A stretch of DNA of 64,000 bases, from contig CP004371.1 in assembly GCA_000597885.1 (NCBI GenBank), positions 3,426,501 through 3,490,500 of the forward strand, given 5' to 3'. Of this stretch, positions 30,054 through 39,514 are shown in pieces. Numbering within the stretch: position 1 is the stretch's first letter; every line of letters starts with the position of its first letter. Source of the stretch: Flammeovirgaceae bacterium 311. GTDB taxonomy: Bacteria > Bacteroidota > Bacteroidia > Cytophagales > Cyclobacteriaceae. The translations under genes were made by a program, and so were the position numbers. The notes below the pieces were generated by a model. The model ran no database searches. It was given only the letters and a program-made list of their open reading frames with translations, and had not been told where the DNA came from.

Positions 30054-32417
30054 CTAGTTATGCAAGTCAGAAATCCTGAACTTATTGATACCTGTTACCA
30101 GTGGATATTCTTTGTTTTTCCATTTGAATACTCCGGTAGTTTCAGGGGGAAGATTAATCTCAACCCGCATGTTCTTTTGGACTGAACTTAACGAAACCCC
30201 TATCTCACCTTTAGGATGAGGAATTTTGCCTTTTACATTATTCAGGTTACCGGGATTTGGCTCTATCAGCACTTCTTCGAAATGTGGCGCGTATGGCTGA
30301 ATACCTAATACCGTATTGAAGAATTCATAGTTTGGGGTAGCACTCCAGGCATGGCAGTCAGATCGTGTTCTGTGCAAATGCTCTGCATAAGTGGTCAGGC
30401 CCTCATTAAGCATGCCCTCCCACATACTCAGATTATTTGTAAAGAAGCTGCCATTCCCCGATCTTTGGGCAGCACGTATCAGATAAAACTGAAAATAAAC
30501 ATTTGCCTGAGTCAGGGAAGTATCTGTGATAATGCGGTGAAAAAGATCTGACTGTGCTTCTTTTGCAGCAGTATTTGTCAGGATGGCAAAAATATTAGCA
30601 TGCTGGCTGAACTGCTTTTTCTCTGGCGTATCTGCAAAAAGACCTCTTTGGCTGTCGAAGCCTTTCTGCTTTACTGCCTCCTGTAATTGGGCAGACAACT
30701 GTTCAAAATGGTTTGCCAGATCATACTTGCCATGATATTTGTACAAAGACACTGCCTCCTGAAGGGCATAAATAAACTGTAAGGTTAGTACAATAGATCC
30801 TCCCTCTGAAAAAGCAGGCGGCGACCCTCCCTTCCAATCTTTGGTCACATCTACATAAGACCACCAGGGCATAGCGCCCAGCAGCATATCTTCTCTAAGC
30901 TGTTTTTCAAACCAGAACAGGATGGAAGACATTTTTTCAACGTACTCTCCGGTGAAAGCATCATCGTTACGGTGCATGTGATAATCATGCAACATGTTGA
31001 TCATGAACAATGAATAGGGAGGAATGTACTGTATGATGTTTGATGGAAAACGGCTTTGTGTGATCCCTTCATCAGTGATTGAATTGGAGAATTGATGAAT
31101 GGCATTCCGCATCAGGCGGTCGTCGCCAGAATAATAGAGTGATATCAGCGCCTGAATACGGGTATCCCCAATGTACTGCAACTGCTCGTAATAGGGTGTA
31201 TCCATATATGTCTCGTCGGCACATAATTTAGCAGTACGCCAGCCAGCCTCTAAAATCTGATTATGTAATTTAACACCTGATTGAAATGAGGCAGTTTGAT
31301 TGAAGGGATAGATAAACTTACGGGCACTATAGCCAACCCACTGCAGGGGCTCCAGCCCTGTTTTGATCTTTACTTCTATGTACCTCCAGGTACGGTTAAG
31401 CAAAGGAGAAAAGATTCTACCCTGGCCCCCATCCAAAATGTACCGATCCTTTAAGCCCCTTATTTCCTTGCCTTCAATTTCGTTGCGGTTACCCTTTGTT
31501 CCATCTGGGTAAAAAAGATTCTCAGCATACGTTATCTCAACAACTGCGCCTTTGCCTTGTGAGAAAGCAAAAAACGGATGTCCTTTTGTTAGGTAGGCCT
31601 GGTCAAATAAAAATGTTACCTCACTCTTTTCAGGAATCAGCATTGGTTTTGCTGCATCCCAGTTTTGTGTTGCCCCGGCAGCTGGCATACCTTTTACCTG
31701 ACGTAGTTGTGGACGGTTCTCCGGAGATTCATCCATCATAGGAATGGTTCTTGGCGAAAGACTGATGTATGCCTCACCATTATTATGGGCATACCCATAG
31801 GGTGTTCCCTGAGAGAGGGTTACAGGCTTGTACCAGGATTTATCGTCATGGGTAGGTAGATTCCAGCCCCACAGGTATTCTGCAGCATTAATAAGCTCTC
31901 CTCCACCCATGGCATAATAGCCTTCAAACTGAAAGTCCTTACCTCTATGGGTTGAAGCGTATGCTTTACTTTCAGTGACTTTCCAGTTACCGGATCCGGT
32001 GTTCAGGCTTTCCATGCCCGCGGTTTCTGACATTACAATGAGCCTTGCTCTTTCAGATTCAAAGCGCGCCGGGTTCATTTCCCCAAAACTCCACACCTCC
32101 ACAGCAAGCAGGTTCTCTCCTTTTACCAGGTGTTCTGATAGCGCATAGCTGTCGTAACTATAATGCCTTAGGTCATTATTAGCCGGCCCCTGACCAATAT
32201 ATTCACCGTTCAGGTAAAGCTTATACCTAATATCTGCCGATATATTTATTTTTATGCTTTGCTCCTGCGTGGTAAAGAAATTCCTGAAATGTAATACTGA
32301 AAAAGAGCCTTTTTCCACATCAGGATGAGTCACCCATTTTGCTTTCCACCGCTCCTGTGCATTGGAATGGAAAGTTGGGACTAGAAATAATACCACAAGA
32401 AGTAGAACTCCTCTCAT
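30054..32417 (-). CDS. GH78-type alpha-L-rhamnosidase-like glycosidase
   Basis: 787 residues with a signal peptide (HSNAQ). N-terminal beta-sandwich domains (KLYLNGEYIGQGPANNDLRHY, typical of the rhamnosidase N-terminal domain) precede an (alpha/alpha)6 barrel beginning near LHNQILEAGWRTAKLCADET, with ETYMDTPYYEQLQYIGDTRIQALISLYYSG and HAWSATPNYEFF. A C-terminal beta domain follows. The family hydrolyses alpha-L-rhamnosides; in this member the usual CPQRDER motif is replaced by a DTPYYEQLQY version, as in the divergent GH78-related subgroup, so the substrate may differ. Start confirmed by the signal peptide. Confidence 0.8.
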   Translation of the reverse strand: MRGVLLLVVLFLVPTFHSNAQERWKAKWVTHPDVEKGSFSVLHFRNFFTTQEQSIKINISADIRYKLYLNGEYIGQGPANNDLRHYSYDSYALSEHLVKGENLLAVEVWSFGEMNPARFESERARLIVMSETAGMESLNTGSGNWKVTESKAYASTHRGKDFQFEGYYAMGGGELINAAEYLWGWNLPTHDDKSWYKPVTLSQGTPYGYAHNNGEAYISLSPRTIPMMDESPENRPQLRQVKGMPAAGATQNWDAAKPMLIPEKSEVTFLFDQAYLTKGHPFFAFSQGKGAVVEITYAENLFYPDGTKGNRNEIEGKEIRGLKDRYILDGGQGRIFSPLLNRTWRYIEVKIKTGLEPLQWVGYSARKFIYPFNQTASFQSGVKLHNQILEAGWRTAKLCADETYMDTPYYEQLQYIGDTRIQALISLYYSGDDRLMRNAIHQFSNSITDEGITQSRFPSNIIQYIPPYSLFMINMLHDYHMHRNDDAFTGEYVEKMSSILFWFEKQLREDMLLGAMPWWSYVDVTKDWKGGSPPAFSEGGSIVLTLQFIYALQEAVSLYKYHGKYDLANHFEQLSAQLQEAVKQKGFDSQRGLFADTPEKKQFSQHANIFAILTNTAAKEAQSDLFHRIITDTSLTQANVYFQFYLIRAAQRSGNGSFFTNNLSMWEGMLNEGLTTYAEHLHRTRSDCHAWSATPNYEFFNTVLGIQPYAPHFEEVLIEPNPGNLNNVKGKIPHPKGEIGVSLSSVQKNMRVEINLPPETTGVFKWKNKEYPLVTGINKFRISDLHN

Positions 32418-32696
32418 ATATTTTGATTTAAAAAGCTATTTTCATCTCCCGGGAGAAGTATACGTTTTTTTAACTGCCCCTTTTTCACAGGGGGCACAAT
32501 ATGGCTTATAACAGCATATAGCAGCGGAAGAAGCCCGGCAGAGCCCTGGCTGAGTGCTGAACCTGCAGTCCACCCAATCCTATCTCAGGTAACATCACCA
32601 CAGTAGCCAGGGAGAAAGGATAATAGTTATGAGTTGACTTACCCAGCTACGATCCACAAGATATAAAATTATTTTCTTATTGTGCATATTTTATCT

Positions 32697-32732
32697 ATAT
32701 TGATTTGCATACTAATAAATGTAAATCAATAT
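32697..32732. promoter_or_regulatory. Large operator-like dyad upstream of the GH78-like gene
   Basis: ATATTGATTTGCAT (32697-32710) and ATGTAAATCAATAT (32719-32732) pair at 13 of 14 positions with an 8-base spacer. The only discord is G/T. It lies about 280 bases upstream of the minus-strand rhamnosidase-like gene and 1 kb upstream of the GntR gene. It is too long and too symmetric to be chance in this A/T-rich setting. Confidence 0.5.
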
Positions 32733-33100
32733 CAATTATTAACCCCTCATTAGCTGACGCCAAAGAACTAAAACCCCTGTGGGAAAGAACGACTGCCTGA
32801 CCAATCTGATCCCTGGGTTCAAATTTTTTCCAAAAAATGAGCTCTATAAAATAGAAAACTAACAAGGGCCTTCACAGCAGGTACACTGTATAACAGGGTG
32901 TTTAATGATGTTGAAGTGTTTATACACGTTGTCCACCAGGCAAGCCGCAGGCAACTTAAACTGGTTTTACGCACACTATTTAAACTCCTTTACAGCTTTC
33001 ATATAACCGTACCAGATATAGGCAATATTCTACATGCAATGCACCAATATTAATGTATACAACTAATTAAGGAATTAGTATGGTATTTGAAAATATCTTC

Positions 33101-33406
33101 TAACTTTGTAGAAACCATCCTGTTTTAGATCAGCGAAGCAGGTATCCTGTAAACTGAAAATAATATATGAACAGACCAGGATCTGTTCACACAACAGGAA
33201 GAGGGAATTCTTTTGACAACGGACTCAGGCAACAATGTTGCCGTGCTTTCAGGAAGAGATCCCTCTGGTTTATTTTTGTTCCTTAAAATATTCAGATACA
33301 GTCGAGCAGCAGCTCCTGCAAAAGCATAAAGAAAGGTAGTTCTCTTTATATAAGGTTGGTTGGTTAATGTATCAGAGATGGCTAGTGGTTTGGCCATCTC
33401 TTTTTT
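33101..33406 (+). ncRNA. Candidate structured small RNA or leader
   Basis: TAACTTTG (33101-33108) matches TAnnTTTG, and about 270 bases later a strong intrinsic terminator ends the interval. In between are several perfect hairpins. One has TGAACAGA (33168-33175) with TCTGTTCA (33182-33189). A long arm has AGAGGGA (33200-33206) with TCCCTCT (33260-33266). Inside that arm GGCAAC (33228-33233) pairs with GTTGCC (33237-33242). A short frame of 39 codons (33167-33286) exists but is not protein-like. No -33 TTG is seen. It could be a stand-alone sRNA or an attenuated leader of the GntR gene. Confidence 0.4.
33374..33406 (+). terminator. Strong rho-independent terminator
   Basis: AGAGATGGC (33374-33382) and GCCATCTCT (33393-33401) form a 9-base perfect stem with a 10-base loop, followed by TTTTT. 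It is about 295 bases upstream of the GntR start and ends no recognised gene. Confidence 0.75.
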
Positions 33407-33700
33407 CCACTTTGTTCAAAGGTCTCTAACATGAGAACAGAAAAAACTCATATCGGGAAACACATTTATCAGTTCCTGCAACAGCAGCAGCATAAAATTG
33501 AATTTCCCCGGCAGGAATATGTACCCACAAGAGCCAGCACCAAAAGCGCAACTGCCTACAAACGGAATCCATCAGCCCACCCTTTGCGACCGGGAACACA
33601 CGAACTTTAGAAGGAAACCTGAAAACGCCCTGGAATATGTTTTACTGAAGTACAGACAAATACATCGCTCTTTTTTCCTCACGAATAATCATTACTCTAT

Positions 33701-34741
33701 ATGCGCTCAATTCCAGACCTACACCTATCTGCTAAAAAGGAAACATGCATGCCCATGTACAAGCAGATTGTATGGGAAATAAAAAATAAAATTGAAAAGG
33801 GGCACTTCCATTTTAATGACAAACTGCCTTCTATAAACAACTTAAGTGCAGGATACAATCTTTCAAGAGATACCGTAGAAAAGGCCTATACTTTGTTAAA
33901 CAAAGAAGGTGTAGTAGAATCAGTGAAGAGGAGAGGCTATTTTGTAAAGAATGCGAATCCTATATCCAAAGTGCAGATCATGCTCTTATTTGATCAGCTT
34001 AGCGATAACAAACGTGCCGTTTATAACTCAATCATTGAAGAGTTAAAGGAAGTTGCAGATGTTTATTTGTATGTATATCAGGCAGACATTGACACCTTCA
34101 ACAAACTGATTATTGAAAACCTGCACCGCTACCATTACTACATGGTGGTGCCCCACTTTCGCAACGAAGAAAGAAAGCTGGTAAAGAGAGCTCTGCAAAT
34201 CCTCCCAAAAGAGAAACTAATCCTTTTAGACAGAAAACTGGATTATTACGATAATTGCCTTGGAAATATATATCAGGATTTCGAAAATGATGTTTATGAA
34301 ACACTTCAGGAGAACATAAGCCTGGTTAATAAATATAAAAAGCTAACGCTGGTGTTCCCAGAAGGCTCCCCGTTTACTTACCCCGAAGGTATACTGAGCG
34401 GTTTCGTGAAGCTATGCAAAGCCAATGGAATCAAATATGAGGTGATTTCAGAAATTAATGAGCAATTCGCGATAGTAAAAGGTGAAGCCATCATTACTAT
34501 TGAGGACAATGATCTGGTTAAGGCCATCAAACAACTCAAGCTGACCGATTTTAAACTAGGGGAAGATTTTGGCATTCTGTCTTACAATGACAGACCTTTA
34601 AAAGAGGTATTATACGAGGGTATTAGTGTGATTACCGCCAATTTTGTAGAGATGGGTAAAGAAGCCGCTCGTATGATCAAGGAGAAAAAAGGCAGCTTAA
34701 CCCGGAACAGCTTTATGTTGATCAGAAGAAATTCTTTTTAA
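33701..34741 (+). CDS. GntR family transcriptional regulator with PBP-like ligand domain
   Basis: 346 residues. N-terminal GntR winged helix-turn-helix (about 20-88): MYKQIVWEIKNKIEKGHFH, LPSINNLSAGYNLSRDTVEKAYTLL, and GYFVKNA. The rest resembles a periplasmic-binding-protein/LacI-type ligand domain (KVQIMLLFDQLSDNKRAVYN, GEDFGILSYNDRPLKEVLYEGISVI), the arrangement of Bacteroidota GntR sugar regulators. A start at ATG 33749 would cut the first strand before the helix-turn-helix. It lies immediately upstream of GH8, GH43 and sulfatase genes and probably controls them. Confidence 0.85.
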   Translation: MRSIPDLHLSAKKETCMPMYKQIVWEIKNKIEKGHFHFNDKLPSINNLSAGYNLSRDTVEKAYTLLNKEGVVESVKRRGYFVKNANPISKVQIMLLFDQLSDNKRAVYNSIIEELKEVADVYLYVYQADIDTFNKLIIENLHRYHYYMVVPHFRNEERKLVKRALQILPKEKLILLDRKLDYYDNCLGNIYQDFENDVYETLQENISLVNKYKKLTLVFPEGSPFTYPEGILSGFVKLCKANGIKYEVISEINEQFAIVKGEAIITIEDNDLVKAIKQLKLTDFKLGEDFGILSYNDRPLKEVLYEGISVITANFVEMGKEAARMIKEKKGSLTRNSFMLIRRNSF

Positions 34742-35123
34742 CCCAGCTACGGTCAATAGCTATATATATGATTATTGATTTGTTAGATTACTGTTCATGA
34801 TATTTTTCAAATAAAAGCTTTGGAATAAGGAGGAGGCAGCTCTAAGATGGGTGATATCGTGCTGCTGCATTGGTCTGACAGTCTATTGAGCCCAGATCTG
34901 CGGGCGACAAATTAAGGAGAGGGAAACACAAAATTCAGATCCATTGAAGAGGATCCACGCTCACAACAGCAGGCAGAAATTTTACTCATACTTTACATAG
35001 AAAAATTAAATAAACAGCCTCCTGAACTTGCAGGGCCATCTCCAGGAGCATAACAATACGGCATATAGATCCGGAAAGCAGTCATAAACTACAAAAGTGA
35101 TCATTTTCAAAAAAGCATTAGCT
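34742..35123. other. Non-coding interval between GntR and GH8 genes
   Basis: No gene. It begins with ACCCAGCTACG, an 11-base sequence also found at 32641. A weak inverted repeat CTCCTG...CAGGAG lies near 35020-35050. No full promoter match was identified. Confidence 0.4.
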
Positions 35124-36431
35124 ATGCGCAAGTTTAACAATATGGCAGTACTCTGCCTGATATTCCTTGGAATGTCTGGTTATTCATATGCGCAAAAAAG
35201 CAGTGCTGGCAATGGATCTGTAACGAATATTAAATTAAGTGATGGCAGTGGAGCGTATGCCACAAAAAAGTATCGCAACCTTTTTAAGGAAGCCGGCTAT
35301 TCTGAAGATGAGATAAACCATAAAATAGAGGGTGCATTTCTGCAGTTGTTTCATGGAGACTCTGCTTCGCAGTCCCTCTATTATTCTGTGGGTAGTAATT
35401 CCGATGGTGCAATGGCCTACATTCTTGATGTTTTCCATAACGACATCAGAAGTGAAGGGATGTCGTACGGCATGATGATTTCTGTACAGCTTGATAAAAA
35501 GGAGGAGTTTGATGCCCTCTGGAATTACGCCCTGAGCTACATGTACATAAGTGATCCTGCCCACCCCTCAGAAGGCTATTTTGCATGGTCTTTAAAAAGA
35601 GATGGAACACCAAATTCCGAAACGCCTGCTCCTGACGGGGAGGAATATTTTGTAATGGCACTCTATTTTGCATCGGCCCGCTGGGGAGATGGTGAAGGAC
35701 GCTACAACTACAAAGCCTGGGCTGATAAGATTTTGACTGCAATGCGGCATCATCCGGTAAAAACCGGACCAACCATCAAGGGCAATAAAACGGTAGGCCC
35801 AATGGTAAACGAAAAGCATAAGATGATTCTTTTTGTGCCCCAGCCCCATCGGGATTTTACTGACCCCTCTTATCATTTACCACATTTTTACGAGCTTTGG
35901 GCCCGCCAGGGTCCGGAAGGAGACCGGGCTTTCTGGGCTGCCGCTGCCGATACCAGCCGCAGCTTCTTTCACAAAACAACCCATCCAAAAACAGGCCTGG
36001 CACCTGATTATGCACACTACGATGGCAAGCCCGTTGTGAATCATTCAAATAAAAACGCCAAACACTTTGCCTACGACTCCTGGCGTACCGCCATGAACTG
36101 GAGTGTGGATTGGGCATGGTGGCAAAAAGACCCCTGCCAGCAGGAGCTTAGCAATAAAATCCAATCTTTCTTCTATTCGCAGGGAATTGAAAGCTATGGC
36201 GGTATCTATACCCTGGAGGGAGAAATGATAAACAAGGGCCATCCACCAGGACTGGTAGGAACAAACGCTACTGCCAGCCTTGCCGCCACGCACCCTATTG
36301 CCGCGGAGTTTGTAAAGGCCCTTTGGAAACAAGCTGTGCCCAGCGGAAATATACGCTATTATGAGGGGCTCCTCTACCTGATGAGTTTAATGCACTGCAG
36401 TGGTAACTTCCGGATTTACACACCCAATTAA
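35124..36431 (+). CDS. Glycoside hydrolase family 8, Rex-like (exo-oligoxylanase)
   Basis: 435 residues with a signal peptide (YSYAQ). The barrel aligns with reducing-end xylose-releasing exo-oligoxylanases: KKYRNLFKEAGYSEDEIN, IRSEGMSYGMM (Glu about residue 111, proposed general acid), FAWSLKRDGT, DGEEYFVMALYFA, DPSYHLPHFYELWA and FAYDSWRTA (Asp, proposed base). Rex enzymes release xylose from the reducing end of xylo-oligosaccharides. The chosen start is ATG 35124, which fits the signal peptide better than the GTG at 35097. It is followed 20 bases later by a GH43 gene. Confidence 0.88.
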   Translation: MRKFNNMAVLCLIFLGMSGYSYAQKSSAGNGSVTNIKLSDGSGAYATKKYRNLFKEAGYSEDEINHKIEGAFLQLFHGDSASQSLYYSVGSNSDGAMAYILDVFHNDIRSEGMSYGMMISVQLDKKEEFDALWNYALSYMYISDPAHPSEGYFAWSLKRDGTPNSETPAPDGEEYFVMALYFASARWGDGEGRYNYKAWADKILTAMRHHPVKTGPTIKGNKTVGPMVNEKHKMILFVPQPHRDFTDPSYHLPHFYELWARQGPEGDRAFWAAAADTSRSFFHKTTHPKTGLAPDYAHYDGKPVVNHSNKNAKHFAYDSWRTAMNWSVDWAWWQKDPCQQELSNKIQSFFYSQGIESYGGIYTLEGEMINKGHPPGLVGTNATASLAATHPIAAEFVKALWKQAVPSGNIRYYEGLLYLMSLMHCSGNFRIYTPN

Positions 36432-36451
36432 GCTGTTTATTACTACCTGAT

Positions 36452-37522
36452 ATGATAAAACATATAGGACTATTGCTGTTTAGCACCTTCTTAATAACTA
36501 GCTGCTCTATTCAAACAGAACAGCAGCAGGAACTTAGCGAGGAGGTGGAAAGCGCGGGAAATCCGGTAGTGGAGGGGTGGTATGCCGACCCGGAAGCAGC
36601 TATTTTTGACGATACCTACTGGATCTTTCCTACCTACTCTGCCCGCTTTGAAAACCAGGTATTTTTTGATGCTTTTTCTTCCAAAGACCTGGTAAACTGG
36701 CAGAAGCATGAGCGTATTATCGATACCACAGAAGTAAAGTGGGCACACAAAGCCATGTGGGCACCTTCTGTAGTAAAGAAAGACAGCCTGTATTACCTGT
36801 TCTTTGGCGCTAACGACCTGCTAATCCCCGAAAGAAAATCATGGAATCCTGAGGTTAACAGCCTTGATGATATAGGTGGCATAGGCGTAGCGGTAGCCAG
36901 CAGGCCCGAGGGTCCGTACAAAGATTACCTGCAAAAGCCGCTGATCGGCAAAGTGTACAATGGGGCACAGCCCATCGACCAGTTTGTTTACCAGGACCTG
37001 GACGGACAGTATTATATGTTCTATGGAGGCTGGGGACATTGTAATGTAGTAAAGCTGGCCCCTGATTTCAGAAGCCTTATTCCTTTCGAAGATGGAAGCC
37101 TGGCAAAAGAGATTACCCCCGAGGGTTATGTAGAGGGACCAGTACTTTTCCATAGAAATGGATGGTACTACCTGATGTGGTCCGAAGGGAACTGGAGCGA
37201 TCATACCTACCAGGTGGCTTATGGAAGGTCAAAATCAGTTATGGGTCCATTCAATAAGGAAGCCATTGTTTTAACAGCCGACACCACAGTAGCCACCGGC
37301 GCAGGGCATCATTCTGTGATCAATATTCCGGATACCGACGACTGGTATATGGTTTACCACAGAAGGCCTGTTCCCAACGAAGACCGCGACCACCGTGTCA
37401 CCTGCATCGACAGAATGTACTTTGACGAGGAAGGGGATATCCTGCCCGTAAAAATGACATTTGAAGGGGTAGCACGCAGAGAATTAACCACCCGAAACTC
37501 CGGGAAAACAGCTGGCAGGTAG
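36452..37522 (+). CDS. Glycoside hydrolase family 43 lipoprotein (xylosidase/arabinofuranosidase-type)
   Basis: 356 residues, lipoprotein (FLITSC). Five-bladed propeller of GH43: catalytic base Asp in WYADPEAAIF, further Asp in the second blade, and the acid Glu in GYVEGPVLFHR. The GH43 family covers xylosidases, arabinofuranosidases and endo-arabinanases; the short single-domain form lacks a carbohydrate-binding module. Its place next to a Rex-like GH8 suggests removal of xylose or arabinose from oligosaccharides. Confidence 0.85.
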   Translation: MIKHIGLLLFSTFLITSCSIQTEQQQELSEEVESAGNPVVEGWYADPEAAIFDDTYWIFPTYSARFENQVFFDAFSSKDLVNWQKHERIIDTTEVKWAHKAMWAPSVVKKDSLYYLFFGANDLLIPERKSWNPEVNSLDDIGGIGVAVASRPEGPYKDYLQKPLIGKVYNGAQPIDQFVYQDLDGQYYMFYGGWGHCNVVKLAPDFRSLIPFEDGSLAKEITPEGYVEGPVLFHRNGWYYLMWSEGNWSDHTYQVAYGRSKSVMGPFNKEAIVLTADTTVATGAGHHSVINIPDTDDWYMVYHRRPVPNEDRDHRVTCIDRMYFDEEGDILPVKMTFEGVARRELTTRNSGKTAGR

Positions 37523-37605
37523 CGCTGCAAAGCAAAAAAGAATATTCCTTGAAATTACTGGCGCTGGAGACAGCAGGAATCTCAGGAAAAAATTTTACAA
37601 ACAAC

Positions 37606-39489
37606 ATGAAAAACCTTTTCATTAAAAACTCCCGCAGCTTAATGGCTATTATGTTGATGGTTTTGCTAATGCCTACCTCTTTGGTTGTAGCTCAATCAAA
37701 AAAGACTGCGGAACAGAAGAAAAAATACAATGTGCTTTTCATTCTTATAGATGATATGGGCTGGAAAGATTTATCATGTTACGGATCTGATTTTTATGAA
37801 TCGCCTAACATTGATGAATTTGCCGAATCGGCCATGCTATTTACGAGTGCTTATGCTGCAAGCCCGCTTTGCAGCCCTACACGGGCAAGCATACTGACTG
37901 GTCAGGATCCCGGCAGATTGCGGTTTACCCTGCCAAACGGGCATGAAAGAAAGGAAGTATTAGATCCGGCTGAAACCTATACCGATGCACCTCATTTCAG
38001 GGTTGCCACGCCACAAACCAGAACCAGATTACCCAATGATTACCTGACTTTCCCGGAAGTACTAAAGGAAAATGGCTATCAAACCGCGCTTATGGGCAAA
38101 TGGCATTTAGGCATGGCCCCCTATATTCCCGAAAATCAGGGCTTTGATGTAGTAGTAGGCGGGCGCGAGCAGGGATGGCCTCCTGGTCCGGGTTATTATT
38201 TTCCCCCATGGAATATTGAAACTCTGCCCAAGGCGCCGGAAGGCACTCATATTGGCGATTTGGTTACTGATAAAGCCATTGACTTTATCAGGGAAAACCG
38301 TTCAAATCCATTCTTACTGTGCCTGTGGTATTATGATGTACACGGACCTTTCCAGACAAAGAAAAAATACGAAGAATATTATGCTAGTAAATTATCCCCG
38401 GAACATATCCAGCGAAACCCATTAATGGGAGGCATGGTGAGTGTGCTGGATGATAATGTAGGCAGGGTACTCAACGCAGTGAAAGACCTTGAGCTCGAAG
38501 ATGAGACCATCGTTATTTTCACGTCAGATAATGGCGGGGATATGTATGACTATCCAAACCAAAAACTTCCAACCTATAATTATCCGCTAAGATCAGGCAA
38601 GGCAAATAATTATGAGGGAGGCGTAAGAGTGCCTATGATAGTGAGGGTGCCTGGCATGACCAAAGCGGGTTCTATTTCACCAGTTTTGACTTCCAGTGTA
38701 GATCATTACATGTCAATACTGGAATTACTGAACATTCCGCTTCCCGAGAATTTTGTTACCGACGGACAGAGCTATATTCCCGCCCTGAAGGGTAAAAAGT
38801 ACCAGCGAGAACCCTTTTATTCTACTTTTTATCACAACATCCCACCTACCGGCAACAGGCCCAATATCAGCATGAGAGAGGGTCCCTACAAGCTGTATAA
38901 GTTTTTCTATGATGGCGAAAACCTGCAGCACCGCTACGAACTCTACAACATTCAGGAGGACATAGGGGAACATCACAATTTAATTGAACAAAAGCCTAAA
39001 GTATTCAGGAAGATGGCCAAGCAGCTGGAAGCTTATGAAAAAGAAGTAGACCTGCTGCAGCCCCAGATCAATAAAAATTATGCCGGCCATACGGTAGGAG
39101 ACTGGCAGGGCTCCGATAGTACAAAAATCTCGATCAGTCAGAAAGTACTACACATCAGCGCTACCGGAATTCCGGAAATCAAAACAGTTATGGTACCCAT
39201 GGTGGAGAAAGACACCATTGTGCTGGAATTTGAAATGAAATCAAATGGCAGTGGCAAAGGGGAGGTCACTTATACACAGAGAGTTGGCAAGGAAGTTATA
39301 AAAGAAAAATCTTTATTCGAACCAGCCCACAATCAGGATTGGCAAACCTATCAGGTAAAGCTTCTCCTGAAAGGTATGCTTACGGATTTTAGCATTTCAC
39401 CATCCACATCAGCCGGTCAGGTAAGCCTGAGAAACTTAAAACTGGTTAGCGAAGAGGGATATTTCATTTTCGATTGGCCTCTCTACTAA
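37606..39489 (+). CDS. Sulfatase (arylsulfatase A-like)
   Basis: 627 residues with a signal peptide (LVVAQ). The catalytic domain has NVLFILIDDMGWKDLSCYGS, Cys89 in CSPTR (the residue to be converted to formylglycine), GKWHLG and FTSDNGGDM. After about residue 480 a C-terminal beta-sandwich-like region (IKTVMVPMVEKDTIVLEFEMKSN style) replaces the usual short sulfatase C-domain. ATG 37606 follows a signal peptide; the upstream TTG 37549 does not. It is co-oriented with GH8 and GH43, so it likely acts on the same glycan. Confidence 0.88.
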   Translation: MKNLFIKNSRSLMAIMLMVLLMPTSLVVAQSKKTAEQKKKYNVLFILIDDMGWKDLSCYGSDFYESPNIDEFAESAMLFTSAYAASPLCSPTRASILTGQDPGRLRFTLPNGHERKEVLDPAETYTDAPHFRVATPQTRTRLPNDYLTFPEVLKENGYQTALMGKWHLGMAPYIPENQGFDVVVGGREQGWPPGPGYYFPPWNIETLPKAPEGTHIGDLVTDKAIDFIRENRSNPFLLCLWYYDVHGPFQTKKKYEEYYASKLSPEHIQRNPLMGGMVSVLDDNVGRVLNAVKDLELEDETIVIFTSDNGGDMYDYPNQKLPTYNYPLRSGKANNYEGGVRVPMIVRVPGMTKAGSISPVLTSSVDHYMSILELLNIPLPENFVTDGQSYIPALKGKKYQREPFYSTFYHNIPPTGNRPNISMREGPYKLYKFFYDGENLQHRYELYNIQEDIGEHHNLIEQKPKVFRKMAKQLEAYEKEVDLLQPQINKNYAGHTVGDWQGSDSTKISISQKVLHISATGIPEIKTVMVPMVEKDTIVLEFEMKSNGSGKGEVTYTQRVGKEVIKEKSLFEPAHNQDWQTYQVKLLLKGMLTDFSISPSTSAGQVSLRNLKLVSEEGYFIFDWPLY

Positions 39490-39514
39490 GAGATCCTAAC
39501 TATCGACTTATACT

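Larger units (their letters stand above)
32418..33700. other. 1.28 kb regulatory/non-coding block
   Basis: No protein-like reading frame on either strand. Left part holds a large dyad (32697-32732). The right part has a -7 match (33101-33108), a set of hairpins, and a strong terminator (33374-33406), so a short structured transcript is likely. The final 290 bases up to the GntR start show nothing I can name. Confidence 0.5.

Noticed and set aside
33167-33286. A 39-codon small protein within the same region
   Set aside because: It begins within a hairpin, has no recognisable motif, and its sequence looks incidental; it cannot be excluded as a leader peptide.
33125-33397. A 90-codon minus-strand gene inside the structured RNA region
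   Set aside because: The composition is not protein-like, no motif is seen, and the segment is explained by hairpins and a terminator on the other strand.
33498-33782. A 94-codon plus-strand gene overlapping the GntR start
   Set aside because: It overlaps the GntR helix-turn-helix coding region in another frame and has no family features.
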